From: Lachnospiraceae bacterium
GTDB lineage: Bacteria; Bacillota; Clostridia; Lachnospirales; Lachnospiraceae
Length of the DNA: 64,000 nt
Assembly (NCBI GenBank): GCA_022768465.1
Contig: JALELZ010000021.1
Location: forward strand, 1-64,000
Reading direction: 5' to 3'
This document shows, in pieces, positions 35,963-45,955 of this stretch. A program made the translations under genes and the position numbers. A model generated the notes under the pieces. That model did no database searches. It was given only the letters and a program-made list of their open reading frames with translations, and had not been told where the DNA came from. Every line of letters starts with the position of its first letter. Position 1 is the first letter of the stretch.

Positions 35963-36619
35963 TTACAGTCCCTGAGCCTTTGCTATCTTGACAATACGGC
36001 TTGTTCCAAGTCTGTCTGCGCCCAGTCTTAAGAATTCATCAGCATCCTCAACACTGCTGATGCCTCCTGCTGCCTTCATTTTCACATCAGGTCCTATATT
36101 CTCTGCAAAAAGCTTTATGTCTGAAAAAGTTGCACCTGCTGTTGAAAAGCCTGTAGAAGTCTTGATATAATCAGCCTTTGCATCTGTCACGCACCTGCAA
36201 AGCTCCTTTTTCTCATCATCTGTAAGAAGACAGGTTTCGATTATCACCTTTAAGATCTTATCTTTGCATACTGCCTTAAGAGTTCTTATCTCCTCTGTAA
36301 TAAGATCATAGCGGCCTTCCTTTACCCAGCCTAAGTTTATGACCATATCTATCTCATCAGCACCGTTTTCAACAGCATCCTTTGCCTCGAATTCCTTAAC
36401 CTTAGTTGTATTATAACCGTTAGGGAAACCTATTACAGTACAAATTTTCACCTGCCCTTTGGCATATTCTGATGCCTGCTTTACAAAGCTTGGCGGTATG
36501 CATACGGATGCGGTGTGATATTTTATTCCGTCATCGCATATCTGCTTTATATCCTCCCAGGTAGCTGTCTGTGAGAGTAATGTATGATCCGCGTGTGTAA
36601 GAATTTCCTTAATATCCAT
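35963..36619 (-). CDS. deoC: Deoxyribose-phosphate aldolase
   Basis: DeoC cleaves 2-deoxyribose-5-phosphate to glyceraldehyde-3-phosphate and acetaldehyde. Family motifs are [54 protein letters not shown], and [14 protein letters not shown] with the Schiff-base lysine. The 218-aa length is normal. It lies about 100 nt downstream of the nucleoside transporter genes, consistent with import followed by breakdown of deoxynucleosides. Confidence 0.96.
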   Translation of the reverse strand: MDIKEILTHADHTLLSQTATWEDIKQICDDGIKYHTASVCIPPSFVKQASEYAKGQVKICTVIGFPNGYNTTKVKEFEAKDAVENGADEIDMVINLGWVKEGRYDLITEEIRTLKAVCKDKILKVIIETCLLTDDEKKELCRCVTDAKADYIKTSTGFSTAGATFSDIKLFAENIGPDVKMKAAGGISSVEDADEFLRLGADRLGTSRIVKIAKAQGL

Positions 36620-36654
36620 ATCTATTCTCCTGTTTTAAACTGTTTTTCAGAATA

Positions 36655-36706
36655 CTTCAAAATTTAAACAGGCTGCAGCAGAAAGCCGTATAGCTCTGCC
36701 ACAGCC
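36655..36706 (-). terminator. Hairpin between the permease gene and deoC
   Basis: GGCTGTGGCAG pairs with CTGCTGCAGCC over 11 bp, with a weak TGTTTAAATTTT tail. It may be a partial terminator or an mRNA-processing boundary inside the operon. Confidence 0.4.
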
Positions 36707-36717
36707 CGAATGTAAAT

Positions 36718-37749
36718 TTATCTCTTTCCCTTATCGTAAGGAATTCCCTCTGCTTTAGGGGCTCTTGATTTGCTTGATGTAAATGCAAGCACTACAAGAG
36801 TAATAACGTAAGGCAGCATACGATATATATGAGGGCTTATTCCAAGCTCTGCAAGCATATATATTCCGTCTCCGTTAATATCTATACTTGAATATCCGGC
36901 CGCTATACATTTAAACAGACCGAAAAGCAGTGATGCTCCTGCGATATTAAGTGGCTTCCAGTTACCGAATATCATGACGGCAAGTGCAAGGAAACCAAAG
37001 CCCGCTACATCTCCGTTTGCGGAACAGTTAGCTGTTGTAAGTGCATATACGAAGCCTCCCATTCCGGCAAGTGCTCCTGAGATAGTTGTTCCTGCATATC
37101 TCATTCTATATACATTGATACCAAGTGAATCAGAAGCCTGAGGATTCTCACCGCAGGAACGAAGTCTGAGTCCGAAGCGGGTCTTATAAAGTATGACTGA
37201 CAATATTATAAATACAATAATACAAATATATGTTGCCAGATAAACCCTGTGTATAAAGGTATTTCCCAAAAATCCGAGATCGTCAGTTTTTGAGAAGCCG
37301 AGTGTTGTCTTTTTAATCATAAACCAGCTTGCCGCATCACCCGTCTGCATCTGCAGAGTATTCTGATTGGCAATGATTCTGATGAAGAAAAGTACCAGCG
37401 CAGGTGCCATAAGGTTAAGTGCCGTACCGCCTATGGTCTGGTCTGCTTTAAGGTTAATAGATGCAAATGACAACAGCAGTGAGAAGATCGCTCCGCATAA
37501 AGCCGCTGTCGCCATAGCCATGACCTCAAGCCCCTGCAGGCTCATCCAGTCCTTAGCGTTCTTTGCGGCAATCACCCACTCTGCGCTCTGCATCTTGTTT
37601 ACAAATAAAACACCGATAAATGCTCCGAAGATCATGATACCTTCTAAGGCGAGGTTGATGATACCGCTTCGCTCTGCAAAAACTCCGGCAAGTGCAACTA
37701 TCATGAGAGGTATAGCATACAAAAGTGTCTGCTGAATAATATATGTCAT
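36718..37749 (-). CDS. Nucleoside ABC transporter permease 2 (BmpA-class system)
   Basis: A 343-aa membrane protein with about nine helices. ERSGIINLALEGIMIFGAFIGVL and RTGDAASW-like loops are typical of the second permease of NupNOPQ/BmpA nucleoside importers. GLRLRSCGENPQASDSLGINVYRMRY is the coupling region facing the ATPase. The start overlaps the first permease stop. It works with the two genes upstream. Confidence 0.88.
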   Translation of the reverse strand: MTYIIQQTLLYAIPLMIVALAGVFAERSGIINLALEGIMIFGAFIGVLFVNKMQSAEWVIAAKNAKDWMSLQGLEVMAMATAALCGAIFSLLLSFASINLKADQTIGGTALNLMAPALVLFFIRIIANQNTLQMQTGDAASWFMIKKTTLGFSKTDDLGFLGNTFIHRVYLATYICIIVFIILSVILYKTRFGLRLRSCGENPQASDSLGINVYRMRYAGTTISGALAGMGGFVYALTTANCSANGDVAGFGFLALAVMIFGNWKPLNIAGASLLFGLFKCIAAGYSSIDINGDGIYMLAELGISPHIYRMLPYVITLVVLAFTSSKSRAPKAEGIPYDKGKR

Positions 37750-38996
37750 TACTCATTACCTCCCTTCCCTGCAGCATCTTCCGCCACAGTAGTTTTATCA
37801 TTAATTACAGGTTTTTCCTCATTTGCATTTACGGTCTCAGGCTTTTTTCCAATTTTTCCGAGCAGCATGCTGATAAAGAGTGAGAATGCACTGAGATACA
37901 CGATCACGGCAATGATAACGTTGGTTATGTACTCATTGTATGCGGTAAGATTTGAAAGCTGCAGTCCGCAAATATCAAGCATAGACATAAAGAAGGCTGC
38001 AAATATTACTCCTATAGGATTGCAAAGTGCAAGCAATGCGACCGGGATACCGTTAAATCCGATAGCCGGAAGGCTCTGGTATGTTGACCAGAAAAACTCT
38101 GTGTTTCCTGCCAAATAATAAAGCGATGCTCCGGCTGCCGAAAGACCTCCCGCTATTCCCATTGAAAGAACGATGTTGCGCTTATCTTTTATTCCTGCAT
38201 AACGGGCTGCGTGTCTGTTTGATCCGCAGGCCTTAAGCTGGAATCCGAGCGTAGTCTTTTCCATAAGGATATATACGCCTGCCGCTATAATTATGGCAAT
38301 GATTATGCCTCCGTTTACCTGTGAACCCGAGAATATCTTGTCAAGACCAAGCTTTGCTGTCGCAACTCCGTTATATGTAGTCTTGTAGATATATCCTGAC
38401 TTTGTATTTTCAACTACGTTTTTAAAATTACTAATGTCAAAAAAGAATGTGACAAGGTTTGCCGCTATCCAGTTCGTCATAATGCAGGCAATTACTTCAT
38501 TTATATTGAGAAATGCCTTCATGGCTCCGGATATCATTCCCCATGCCGCACCTGCAAGTGTGCCTCCCGCAAAGGCTATTATCCATATAAGCACCGGCGG
38601 TACCTTATCCGAAGGAATGCTGAGTGCGATCATCAGGGATGCCATTGTTCCCATAAGATACTGACCCGGCGCACCTATGTTGAAAAGTCCGGTCTTATAT
38701 GCTGTCGCTACCGAAAGTCCGGTCATAATGAGCGGTGTCGCTCTAAACAGCATGTTTCCTATATTGGTAGAGTTAAATCCCCAGGTCAGTACGCCCTGAG
38801 CATTACGACCTGTTGAAAACAGACCTCCGAATACAAGCTTGATGCCTTCTCCCACGCTTGACGCTCCGAGACTTGGATCAGTCATGCCTACAGCGCAGAT
38901 AATAAGCGCTCCTACAGCCATTCCGATAACAATAGATATCAATGAAGCAAGCACAGATCTGAAGCTTTCACTTCTGAAAAATGATTTCTTTTCCAT
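37749..38996 (-). CDS. Nucleoside ABC transporter permease 1 (BmpA-class system)
   Basis: A 415-aa membrane protein of the branched-chain/ribose-type permease superfamily. AYKTGLFNIGAPGQYLMGTMASLM and FQLKACGSNRHAARYAGIKDKRNI mark the first permease of nucleoside importers. A hydrophilic C-terminal tail (about 30 residues) is rich in Asn, Glu and Lys. It lies 3 nt after the ATPase gene. Confidence 0.88.
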   Translation of the reverse strand: MEKKSFFRSESFRSVLASLISIVIGMAVGALIICAVGMTDPSLGASSVGEGIKLVFGGLFSTGRNAQGVLTWGFNSTNIGNMLFRATPLIMTGLSVATAYKTGLFNIGAPGQYLMGTMASLMIALSIPSDKVPPVLIWIIAFAGGTLAGAAWGMISGAMKAFLNINEVIACIMTNWIAANLVTFFFDISNFKNVVENTKSGYIYKTTYNGVATAKLGLDKIFSGSQVNGGIIIAIIIAAGVYILMEKTTLGFQLKACGSNRHAARYAGIKDKRNIVLSMGIAGGLSAAGASLYYLAGNTEFFWSTYQSLPAIGFNGIPVALLALCNPIGVIFAAFFMSMLDICGLQLSNLTAYNEYITNVIIAVIVYLSAFSLFISMLLGKIGKKPETVNANEEKPVINDKTTVAEDAAGKGGNE

Positions 38997-38999
38997 AGC

Positions 39000-40538
39000 T
39001 TACTCAGCCTCCTTTTTATGCTTTGCTCCGGCCATGTAGAGACCAAGCTCCTCGACCGTAGTCTTCTTCGGATCGAATTCACCGGCGATCTCTCCGTTAT
39101 GCATGACAAGTATTCTGTCAGAAAGTCCCATGACCTCATCAAGCTCAAGCGACACCAAAAGCACAGCCTTTCCTCTGTCTCTTTCGGCTACCAGCTGAGA
39201 ATGTATATACTCGATAGCTCCGACATCAAGACCTCTGGTAGGCTGAACTGCCACGATAAGCGCCTTATCTCTGTCTATTTCTCTGGCGATAATTGCTTTC
39301 TGCTGATTACCTCCGGACATAGATCTTGTTATAGTTACAGGGCCTTGTCCGCTGCGGACATCAAACTGCTCGATGAGTCTTTCTGCATAGTTTCTGACCT
39401 GCTTTTTGTCAATAAAGCCATGGTGCTGGAACATAGGCTCATTAAAACGCTGAATGACCATATTGTCTTCCAGAGAGAAATCCAGCACGAGCCCGTGCTT
39501 ATGTCTGTCCTCTGGTATATGGCTCATATCATGGCCCCTGTCTGCTATTGCTGCATGAGTAATATCTCTGCCGCAGAGAGTGATCTTTCCGGAGCTCACC
39601 TTATCCAGACCTGAAAGTCCGTATATAAATTCCGTCTGTCCGTTTCCGTCAATACCTGCAAGACAAACTATCTCGCCGGCTCTTACCTCAAATGAAACAT
39701 TATGTACAGCATCACGGTTATGGATGTGAGATCTGATGCACACACTCTCAACCTTAAGCACTACCTCGCCCGGCTTCGCCTCATACTTATCCACAACCAG
39801 CTGTACCGGTCTTCCTACCATCATGGAGGAAAGCTCTTCCTTTGTTGTATCGGCAGTATTAATCGTATCTATATATTTACCTTTTCTTAGTACTGTAACA
39901 CGATCCGAAACCTGCATGATCTCATTAAGCTTATGTGAAATAAACAGAATGGATTTACCCTCTGCAACAAGGTTCTTCATGACAGCCATAAGCTCATCTA
40001 TCTCCTGCGGAGTAAGCACTGCTGTAGGCTCATCAAAGATAAGTATTTCATTATCCCTGTAGAGCATCTTCAATATCTCTACTCTCTGCTGCATTCCAAC
40101 GGTAATATCCTCGACCTTTGCGTCAAGATCGACTGAAAGACCGTATTTTTTTGAGAGCTCCTCGACCTTTTTCCTGGCTTCCTTCTTTTGCAGGAATCCA
40201 AGCTTGGTAGTTTCCGCTCCCAGGATAATATTTTCAAGTACAGTAAATACCTCTACCAGTTTGAAATGCTGATGAACCATACCTATGCCGAGCCTTGTCG
40301 CATCATTAGGATCATTTATGGTTACCTTTTCACCGTTCTTTCTGATCTCTCCCTTTTCAGGCTTATAAAGACCGAAAAGTACACTCATGAGTGTTGATTT
40401 TCCTGCACCGTTTTCTCCCAGCAGCGCATGAATTTCCCCGCGCCTAAGCTGCAGGGTAATATCATCATTTGCTATGATTCCCGGGAACTCCTTGGTGATA
40501 TGGAGCATTTCGATTACATAATCTTGTTTATTTTCCAT
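39000..40538 (-). CDS. Nucleoside ABC transporter ATP-binding protein
   Basis: A 512-aa duplicated ATPase with two nucleotide-binding domains. The first has Walker A LGENGAGKSTLMSVLFGLY and Walker B ILIFDEPTAVLTPQEI. The second has a degenerate P-loop region (GIDGNGQTEFIYGLSGL) and the signature MSGGNQQKAIIAREI. This matches the NupO/RbsA type. It is the first gene of a transporter-deoC unit. The substrate-binding lipoprotein that normally accompanies this set is not adjacent and not found in the window. Confidence 0.92.
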   Translation of the reverse strand: MENKQDYVIEMLHITKEFPGIIANDDITLQLRRGEIHALLGENGAGKSTLMSVLFGLYKPEKGEIRKNGEKVTINDPNDATRLGIGMVHQHFKLVEVFTVLENIILGAETTKLGFLQKKEARKKVEELSKKYGLSVDLDAKVEDITVGMQQRVEILKMLYRDNEILIFDEPTAVLTPQEIDELMAVMKNLVAEGKSILFISHKLNEIMQVSDRVTVLRKGKYIDTINTADTTKEELSSMMVGRPVQLVVDKYEAKPGEVVLKVESVCIRSHIHNRDAVHNVSFEVRAGEIVCLAGIDGNGQTEFIYGLSGLDKVSSGKITLCGRDITHAAIADRGHDMSHIPEDRHKHGLVLDFSLEDNMVIQRFNEPMFQHHGFIDKKQVRNYAERLIEQFDVRSGQGPVTITRSMSGGNQQKAIIAREIDRDKALIVAVQPTRGLDVGAIEYIHSQLVAERDRGKAVLLVSLELDEVMGLSDRILVMHNGEIAGEFDPKKTTVEELGLYMAGAKHKKEAE

Positions 40539-40622
40539 TTAGAAGACTCACTTTTCTGTGATATTTAGAACCTTTTACGGTTTTTTTATATGAAAATGCC
40601 GATTTTTTGTCGGTCTTATCTT

Positions 40623-40651
40623 ATTATATAAATTATTAATGTACCAATCAA
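40623..40651 (-). promoter_or_regulatory. Promoter of the nucleoside transporter operon
   Basis: Minus-strand TTGATT (40646-40651) and a consensus TATAAT (40623-40628), spacer 17 nt, about 80 nt upstream of the ATPase gene. The leader holds a small CCGAC-AAAAAAT-CGG type hairpin; no known riboswitch was recognised. Confidence 0.75.
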
Positions 40652-40699
40652 GGTAAATCGGTTTCCCAAATCTTTAAGCTTCCGTTCGCAAAACCTGCT

Positions 40700-42505
40700 C
40701 TATATCTTTATCCACATAGCCGGCCTTATACAATTACTTGTATAATTCACAAGAAATCCTATATTAACAGCTGTTCCGTAATAATCGACATTGGACGCAT
40801 GTACCTCGTCCGAGCCCGGGGTTCTGAGCCACCATGCCGTATAACCTGTACCCGCCACATAAGCTCTTTTTCCGAGTGCTTCCTTGCCTGCCAATGCCTG
40901 TCTTTTAAATCGATCATCAAAATAGAACTCAGCCTCGTCTATATTTAATAAAAAGACCTTGTCTTTTGTATCATTTCCACCGTTTACCCTGTTAAAATAG
41001 TTATCCGGATTTCTGAGCGGAGTCTCAAGTATATGCTCACGTTCATCCTCTGTAAAAGCTGTCTTTATAAACTCCTCATTAAGCCATTTCCTGATAGAAC
41101 TCGTTTCCCAGGTAGTTTTTTCATAGCTTGCATTATAATTTTTAGAATCTATGCACTCTTTTGTAATAATAAGTGCCTCGTTATCCACTGTTGAGAGCAC
41201 TTCCCACACTATCGGGCTCTTGTCTCTGCCATAATGTCCGAAGCTAAGCTCCCCATCATCAGATATAATATTATCCTTTGTACCCGTTTCTTCTGCTTCG
41301 TCATCAAAATCAAGCTCAAGCTCCACGAAAATATCCTCAGCCTCTTTTTTTAAATGCTTTTTCTTATACTCTAAGAATGCCGCAATGCAGTTGTGACTCT
41401 TATTTTCAATAGCCAGCTTAAGATATTGTTCTATCCTTTCTTCACTGCAGTCATTTCCCAAAAATCCTATGCAGTCAGCATCATCCTGAATTATATATAC
41501 AGGCATCAGGTCTCTTTTTCGATAGAAATACTCAGCATTATGAAGGCCGCGTCTCAGTTTTCCCGCACTGATATGAGCTCCGCAGAAAGGACAGGTTAAT
41601 ACCTCTTCTGCAATAGCCTTAAGCTGCGATTTTATCCCGCAGAAGCTGATTTCCTTACCGCATGAACCACAGCTGAAAATGTCTCCGTCCGGCATATCAC
41701 AGTTAAGCTCAGAAATACACAGCTCTCCTTTTTTAACGCTATAGCTGTATACAGCACCAAAGGTCTGTTCCTCCGGATCAACTATAACCCCGGGTCTGTC
41801 ACCCTGTCCCTGCTTAACTATGCTTTCTACAGTTATCTCAAAGTCGCCCTTTTTTACTGCCGCCTTCTTCTTTGCTATAGCTATCATCTGCTCAAGAATA
41901 AACTCTGTTTCCTCATGAGCTCTGGTGTAGTTATTATCATATCCGTAATGGCTGTATGCAACAAGCTTTACGCTGTGAAGCCTCGTATCATCTTCAAGGC
42001 GCTTTGCAGCGCCGTCAGCATCCATAATAAGCTCTATGCGCTCTATATCATGCGCCTTGCCTTCGGCTGAATTCCTGGTGCTGCCGTTATCGCCTGCCAT
42101 ATTATTAGTTTTTTCTAATTCATCAGTAAGCGAGATTCCGATTTCCTCTCCCGGATTAAGCCATATCCTTATATTGCCGTTATCACCGCAGGCGCCGTCT
42201 ACTTTGCTTATGATAGTGCTAAGATCAGACTGCTCATCTGCTGAGATCTCTGCACAGCAGATTCCGGCATCCGAAAGCACCTTGCTGGCAATACTCTCTT
42301 TTTTGTCGGACCCCGCTATATGATCACTCTCAAGCCTCGCACCTTTTATCAGCTGCTTAAGTCTCACTATATCGGCATCTCCGCCTGTCAATATTGAAAA
42401 CTCCTTAACATTATCTCCGCCAAGATATATTGTCAGATCTATCTCGCCTTCGGAGGTCTCTCTCAAACCGAAGGCTGTATCCCTGTTATAATGTGAAAAA
42501 TCCAT
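40700..42505 (-). CDS. Zinc-ribbon protein with C-terminal DUF6273 domain
   Basis: A 601-aa protein in three parts. The N-terminal 270 or so residues are unrecognised, with a predicted acidic alpha/beta pattern (IDLTIYLGGDNVKEFSILTGGDADI). A central zinc ribbon has CGSCGK and CPFCGAH (about residues 285-325). The C-terminal 170 residues match DUF6273: FGHYGRDKSPIVWEVLS, TWETSSIRKWLNEEFIKTAFTEDE, WWLRTPGSDEVHASNVDYYG and IRPAMWIKI. DUF6273 resembles a lectin/FGE-like fold by eye. The gene lies 37 nt after a MoxR ATPase gene, which follows a vWA gene, so it may be their effector or substrate-recognition partner. The function is unknown. Confidence 0.72.
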   Translation of the reverse strand: MDFSHYNRDTAFGLRETSEGEIDLTIYLGGDNVKEFSILTGGDADIVRLKQLIKGARLESDHIAGSDKKESIASKVLSDAGICCAEISADEQSDLSTIISKVDGACGDNGNIRIWLNPGEEIGISLTDELEKTNNMAGDNGSTRNSAEGKAHDIERIELIMDADGAAKRLEDDTRLHSVKLVAYSHYGYDNNYTRAHEETEFILEQMIAIAKKKAAVKKGDFEITVESIVKQGQGDRPGVIVDPEEQTFGAVYSYSVKKGELCISELNCDMPDGDIFSCGSCGKEISFCGIKSQLKAIAEEVLTCPFCGAHISAGKLRRGLHNAEYFYRKRDLMPVYIIQDDADCIGFLGNDCSEERIEQYLKLAIENKSHNCIAAFLEYKKKHLKKEAEDIFVELELDFDDEAEETGTKDNIISDDGELSFGHYGRDKSPIVWEVLSTVDNEALIITKECIDSKNYNASYEKTTWETSSIRKWLNEEFIKTAFTEDEREHILETPLRNPDNYFNRVNGGNDTKDKVFLLNIDEAEFYFDDRFKRQALAGKEALGKRAYVAGTGYTAWWLRTPGSDEVHASNVDYYGTAVNIGFLVNYTSNCIRPAMWIKI

Positions 42506-42542
42506 GGCTTAAGCCCTTGTCCCCCCCATTGTTTTCTATCAT

Positions 42543-44123
42543 TTAAATACCGAGATCGCTAAGCTCCGAAATAATCTCCTGCTGACGCTCGTAGAATAAC
42601 AGCTCTTTATTGTGTGCAAAATATTCATCACAGCCGTAACGACTTATAAACTGAGCTGAAAATTTATTCTTCGTGAGTTCAGTGACGAATATAAGTATCT
42701 CCTGCCCGTCTGTAAATGCCGCATCACAGAACTCAAAGGCATTTTTAAGCTCATCCTTGGTTTCTGCTACCTGTTCCTTAAACGATCCGAGCCTGCTTGC
42801 GTAATATGTCTTTAAGATCCCGATCGCCTCTTTTTTATCAGTAATACCAGCAAGCATTGACTGAAGCTCCTTTAAAGCAGCTATCGTAAGGTCATATTCT
42901 CTGCGCTTTTCCTCTGACAAGCCTGCTGCCTTTTCTATTTTGCTCTTTTCATTAATAATACTGTCCGCAAACCTTTCTGCTATGTCTGCCGGAAGTATTG
43001 CTGCATTTTCGCCTGCTAATGCGCCTCCCATATTAGCTGAAAGCGAAGGGTCGGCTGAACGCATATCTGCACCGGCTCTTTCCGTAAGCTCTTCCTTTAT
43101 GTCTCCGATATGATTTTTCAGCGCCTTCATAACATTTTCAGTTATTATGATATCTCTGACATCTCCGGTCACTCCGTAAATGATAAGCCCCAGCAGTGAA
43201 TGCCTCTCATCAAACTTTGCTTCTTTTGCACGCTCTACAATGCCCGGCGCAGCATTTCCCTTAAGGATATCAGGTATCTGATAATCGCTTCTGTACTTTG
43301 CAAAAAGCTCATAGTATGCTGCAAAATCCTCTGCAATATGCGGCTCCTGAATATACTGAGCTATCAGACTGAGATCTACCTTTATGTCATTCTTTTCATA
43401 GTATGTGATCATTTCGCTTAAGTCTTCCCAACCTCTTGCGGTAACAAAGAATTTACCCTCAACTGTAGTCTCGACCTTATAGAAATTACTCTTTTTTATC
43501 TCAAGATAACTTAGTATTGACTGATGAACTCTCTTATTCAGAGCATACTCCTGCCATGCCTTATAATCAGGCTCAACATCTATTCTCTTTAATCTGTCCC
43601 AGGTCGCAATGTCATATTCCCGAACAGATTTATTGTACTCCGGCGGATTTCCGGCAGTCACCACGATCCATCCGTCCGGCACTCTGTGGCGCCCGAATAT
43701 TTTATACTGCAAAAACTGCAGCATTACAGGTGCCAAGGTCTCCGAAACGCAGTTTATTTCATCAAGAAAAAGTATTCCTTCCTTCTTTCCGCTCTGCTCT
43801 ATCATATCGTATACCGATGCTATTATTTCACTCATGGTATACTCGGACACTTCATACTCAGTTCCTCCGTAGTTCTTCCTTGTTATAAACGGAAGTCCGA
43901 GCGCTGATTGTCTGGTGTGGTGAGTCATCGAATATGATACAAGTGCAACGCCAAGCTCCTGTGCTATCTGCTCCATTATGGCTGTTTTTCCTATGCCAGG
44001 AGGGCCCATAAGAAACACCGGGCGCTGACGCTCTATCGGAATAGCATAGTTTCCGAATTCATCTCTTGTAAAATATACCGTCATGGCATTTTTAATCTGT
44101 TCTTTTGCATCCTTTATGTTCAT
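42543..44123 (-). CDS. MoxR-family AAA+ ATPase
   Basis: A 526-aa protein. The N-terminal 300 residues are a MoxR-type AAA+ module: Walker A FLMGPPGIGKTAIMEQI, Walker B GILFLDEINCV, sensor 1 VVTAGNPPEYNKS, and an arginine-finger region near YDIATWDRLKRIDVEPD. The C-terminal 220 residues are helical, rich in Glu and Lys, without a named domain. MoxR ATPases act as chaperone-like partners of vWA proteins; one is encoded 116 nt upstream on the same strand. Together they should form a metal-dependent remodelling pair. Confidence 0.88.
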   Translation of the reverse strand: MNIKDAKEQIKNAMTVYFTRDEFGNYAIPIERQRPVFLMGPPGIGKTAIMEQIAQELGVALVSYSMTHHTRQSALGLPFITRKNYGGTEYEVSEYTMSEIIASVYDMIEQSGKKEGILFLDEINCVSETLAPVMLQFLQYKIFGRHRVPDGWIVVTAGNPPEYNKSVREYDIATWDRLKRIDVEPDYKAWQEYALNKRVHQSILSYLEIKKSNFYKVETTVEGKFFVTARGWEDLSEMITYYEKNDIKVDLSLIAQYIQEPHIAEDFAAYYELFAKYRSDYQIPDILKGNAAPGIVERAKEAKFDERHSLLGLIIYGVTGDVRDIIITENVMKALKNHIGDIKEELTERAGADMRSADPSLSANMGGALAGENAAILPADIAERFADSIINEKSKIEKAAGLSEEKRREYDLTIAALKELQSMLAGITDKKEAIGILKTYYASRLGSFKEQVAETKDELKNAFEFCDAAFTDGQEILIFVTELTKNKFSAQFISRYGCDEYFAHNKELLFYERQQEIISELSDLGI

Positions 44124-44239
44124 GTATCTTTCCTCGGAATACCAAAAATTTCCTTTAACTTTATGATTACGTTTATAATTCCTTTAGTCACACTCTGATT
44201 TTTACCGTAATGCTTACACTAATTTGTCATTGTCACAGC

Positions 44240-45907
44240 TCAGATCTCTTCGCTCTCAAGAACCAGCTTTATAGCCCAGACCGGCACATCAGGATTGTTA
44301 TATTCATCATCTACAAATACAAATGCAGTTTGATATTCAGGCTGATGCGCCGGGAATACTCCGTATCCGTCAGTAAAATAAATAAGCCCTTTCAGATTTG
44401 TAAATTCATGCTTCTTTATACGTTCATCCACATATTCAAAAACAGGTCTGAAATCCGTGCCGCCGAAGCCCTTTAGCTCCATGTGTTCAATATAATCATC
44501 GAATTCCTCAGGTGAGGTGATTTTTTTCGCTTCCTGGATCTCTGCATCACACTGTATTATGTGAATATTTATCTTCGAGAAAAAACTCTCTCTTTCGCTT
44601 AGTATATTATAGGTCTTTGTCACAAATTTCTGCACCAAGGGTCCGGATACGGAACCTGAGGTATCTATGGCAATGACAAATTCCTTTATCTTCATTTCTT
44701 CTTTATACTCTAACGGTTCAATAAGCGGCATTTTCTCATAAAGCTCCATACCGTAGGTATAAAAAATGTAGTCAAATTCATCATCATTTACCTTAAGTGT
44801 TTCTCCAAGCGCCGCAAAACGTCTTAAGAATGCCGAATAATCATAGCGCTCACGATTTACGGCATTGAGGCTCTGCATAAGTCCGCCCTTTTTATCTCCG
44901 ATTTCCTTTGAAAAGGTCTCAAGATCCGTCTGCATTTCTTTAGCTATATCATCCCAATGCTTCTCAAGATCACTTCTGCTCTCGTCCGCATCATCCGGCG
45001 ATGCTGCCTCATTTAAGGCATTTTTTTCATCATCCCCATCTTCAGGCTCTTCCTTTTGCTCTTCTTCGGATCTATTGGTATTTTCTTCTCTTCTTTCTTC
45101 TTTCTTTTCCTCGGAGCGGCTGTCATCCTCATGCCGCTTATCATCAGCACCTTCCTCTCGCTTTTCGACAGTGCTTTCGGCATCGTCGATTTCTTCCTTA
45201 GGTGCATACCAGTCTGTATGATCATCGTTGGTAAAGAGCGACATCATACGGATATATTCTTCTGTTGTTGGTGGATTTTCCTTTAGATAATGGTAGATCT
45301 TCTCAGCTGACATAAGCTTAACTTCTGCTCTAAGCTTTTCTATATCTGCCTGCTGATTTTTTTCTCTGATAGCTTTGGTACAGCTTAAGTGAAGATCGGT
45401 AATAGCATTTTCTACTGCAATATCACATGCCAAATTCCATAGCCCCTGATCCATCTCAGGGCCTACAAAAGCATGATGAAATACGCAGTGAAATATCTCA
45501 TGGAGATAATCTCTTGCCGGGTTTTCCCTGCACTCTCTGTAGCGCTTAAGCACATACACCGGATCATAGTAAAGATTCTCTCCGTCAGTAGCCATTGTTC
45601 CCTGATACTGTGAAAGCCTCAGGCTGCCGATTGCAGAATCAAGAAATCTCAGATTTACCTGCAATGTATTTCTTGCAAGCGTTATCACCTCACGTCCGAG
45701 TCTGTCTATTTTAGCATTAGTTTCGTCAAGAGCTCTTTGAGCCTCATCATATGAACGATGAGCGCCGCAGCCTCTGAGGCCCAGAAATGCATTCTGCGCC
45801 TCATGGCAGTCAAGCTGAGTACCGTCTCTGTGTCCTCTTACTATGCCGTCTTCAATGTATGCACCGGCACCGCCGTTATTATCATATTGTGTATTAATAT
45901 CCGACAT
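44240..45907 (-). CDS. vWA protein with metallopeptidase-like N-terminal domain
   Basis: 555 aa. An N-terminal domain resembling the DUF2201 putative metallopeptidase unit has HEIFHCVFHH (about residues 136-145), an intact HExxH zinc motif. An extremely acidic, Glu/Arg-rich linker spans about 225-320. The C-terminal VWA-like domain has the MIDAS motif VIAIDTSGSVSG, then GFGGTDFRPVFEY and YFTDGYG. By family, such proteins pair with MoxR ATPases. It is the first gene of the three-gene unit. No clear Shine-Dalgarno precedes the ATG, so the start is less certain than the frame. Confidence 0.82.
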   Translation of the reverse strand: MSDINTQYDNNGGAGAYIEDGIVRGHRDGTQLDCHEAQNAFLGLRGCGAHRSYDEAQRALDETNAKIDRLGREVITLARNTLQVNLRFLDSAIGSLRLSQYQGTMATDGENLYYDPVYVLKRYRECRENPARDYLHEIFHCVFHHAFVGPEMDQGLWNLACDIAVENAITDLHLSCTKAIREKNQQADIEKLRAEVKLMSAEKIYHYLKENPPTTEEYIRMMSLFTNDDHTDWYAPKEEIDDAESTVEKREEGADDKRHEDDSRSEEKKEERREENTNRSEEEQKEEPEDGDDEKNALNEAASPDDADESRSDLEKHWDDIAKEMQTDLETFSKEIGDKKGGLMQSLNAVNRERYDYSAFLRRFAALGETLKVNDDEFDYIFYTYGMELYEKMPLIEPLEYKEEMKIKEFVIAIDTSGSVSGPLVQKFVTKTYNILSERESFFSKINIHIIQCDAEIQEAKKITSPEEFDDYIEHMELKGFGGTDFRPVFEYVDERIKKHEFTNLKGLIYFTDGYGVFPAHQPEYQTAFVFVDDEYNNPDVPVWAIKLVLESEEI

Positions 45908-45955
45908 GTTTTTATATTTATTTTACAAAATATTTTTTAGCCTTTTCCCTTTTGA

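Noticed and set aside
45056-45286. Overlapping short ORFs inside the vWA gene
   Set aside because: They arise from the Glu/Arg-rich repetitive linker read in other frames.
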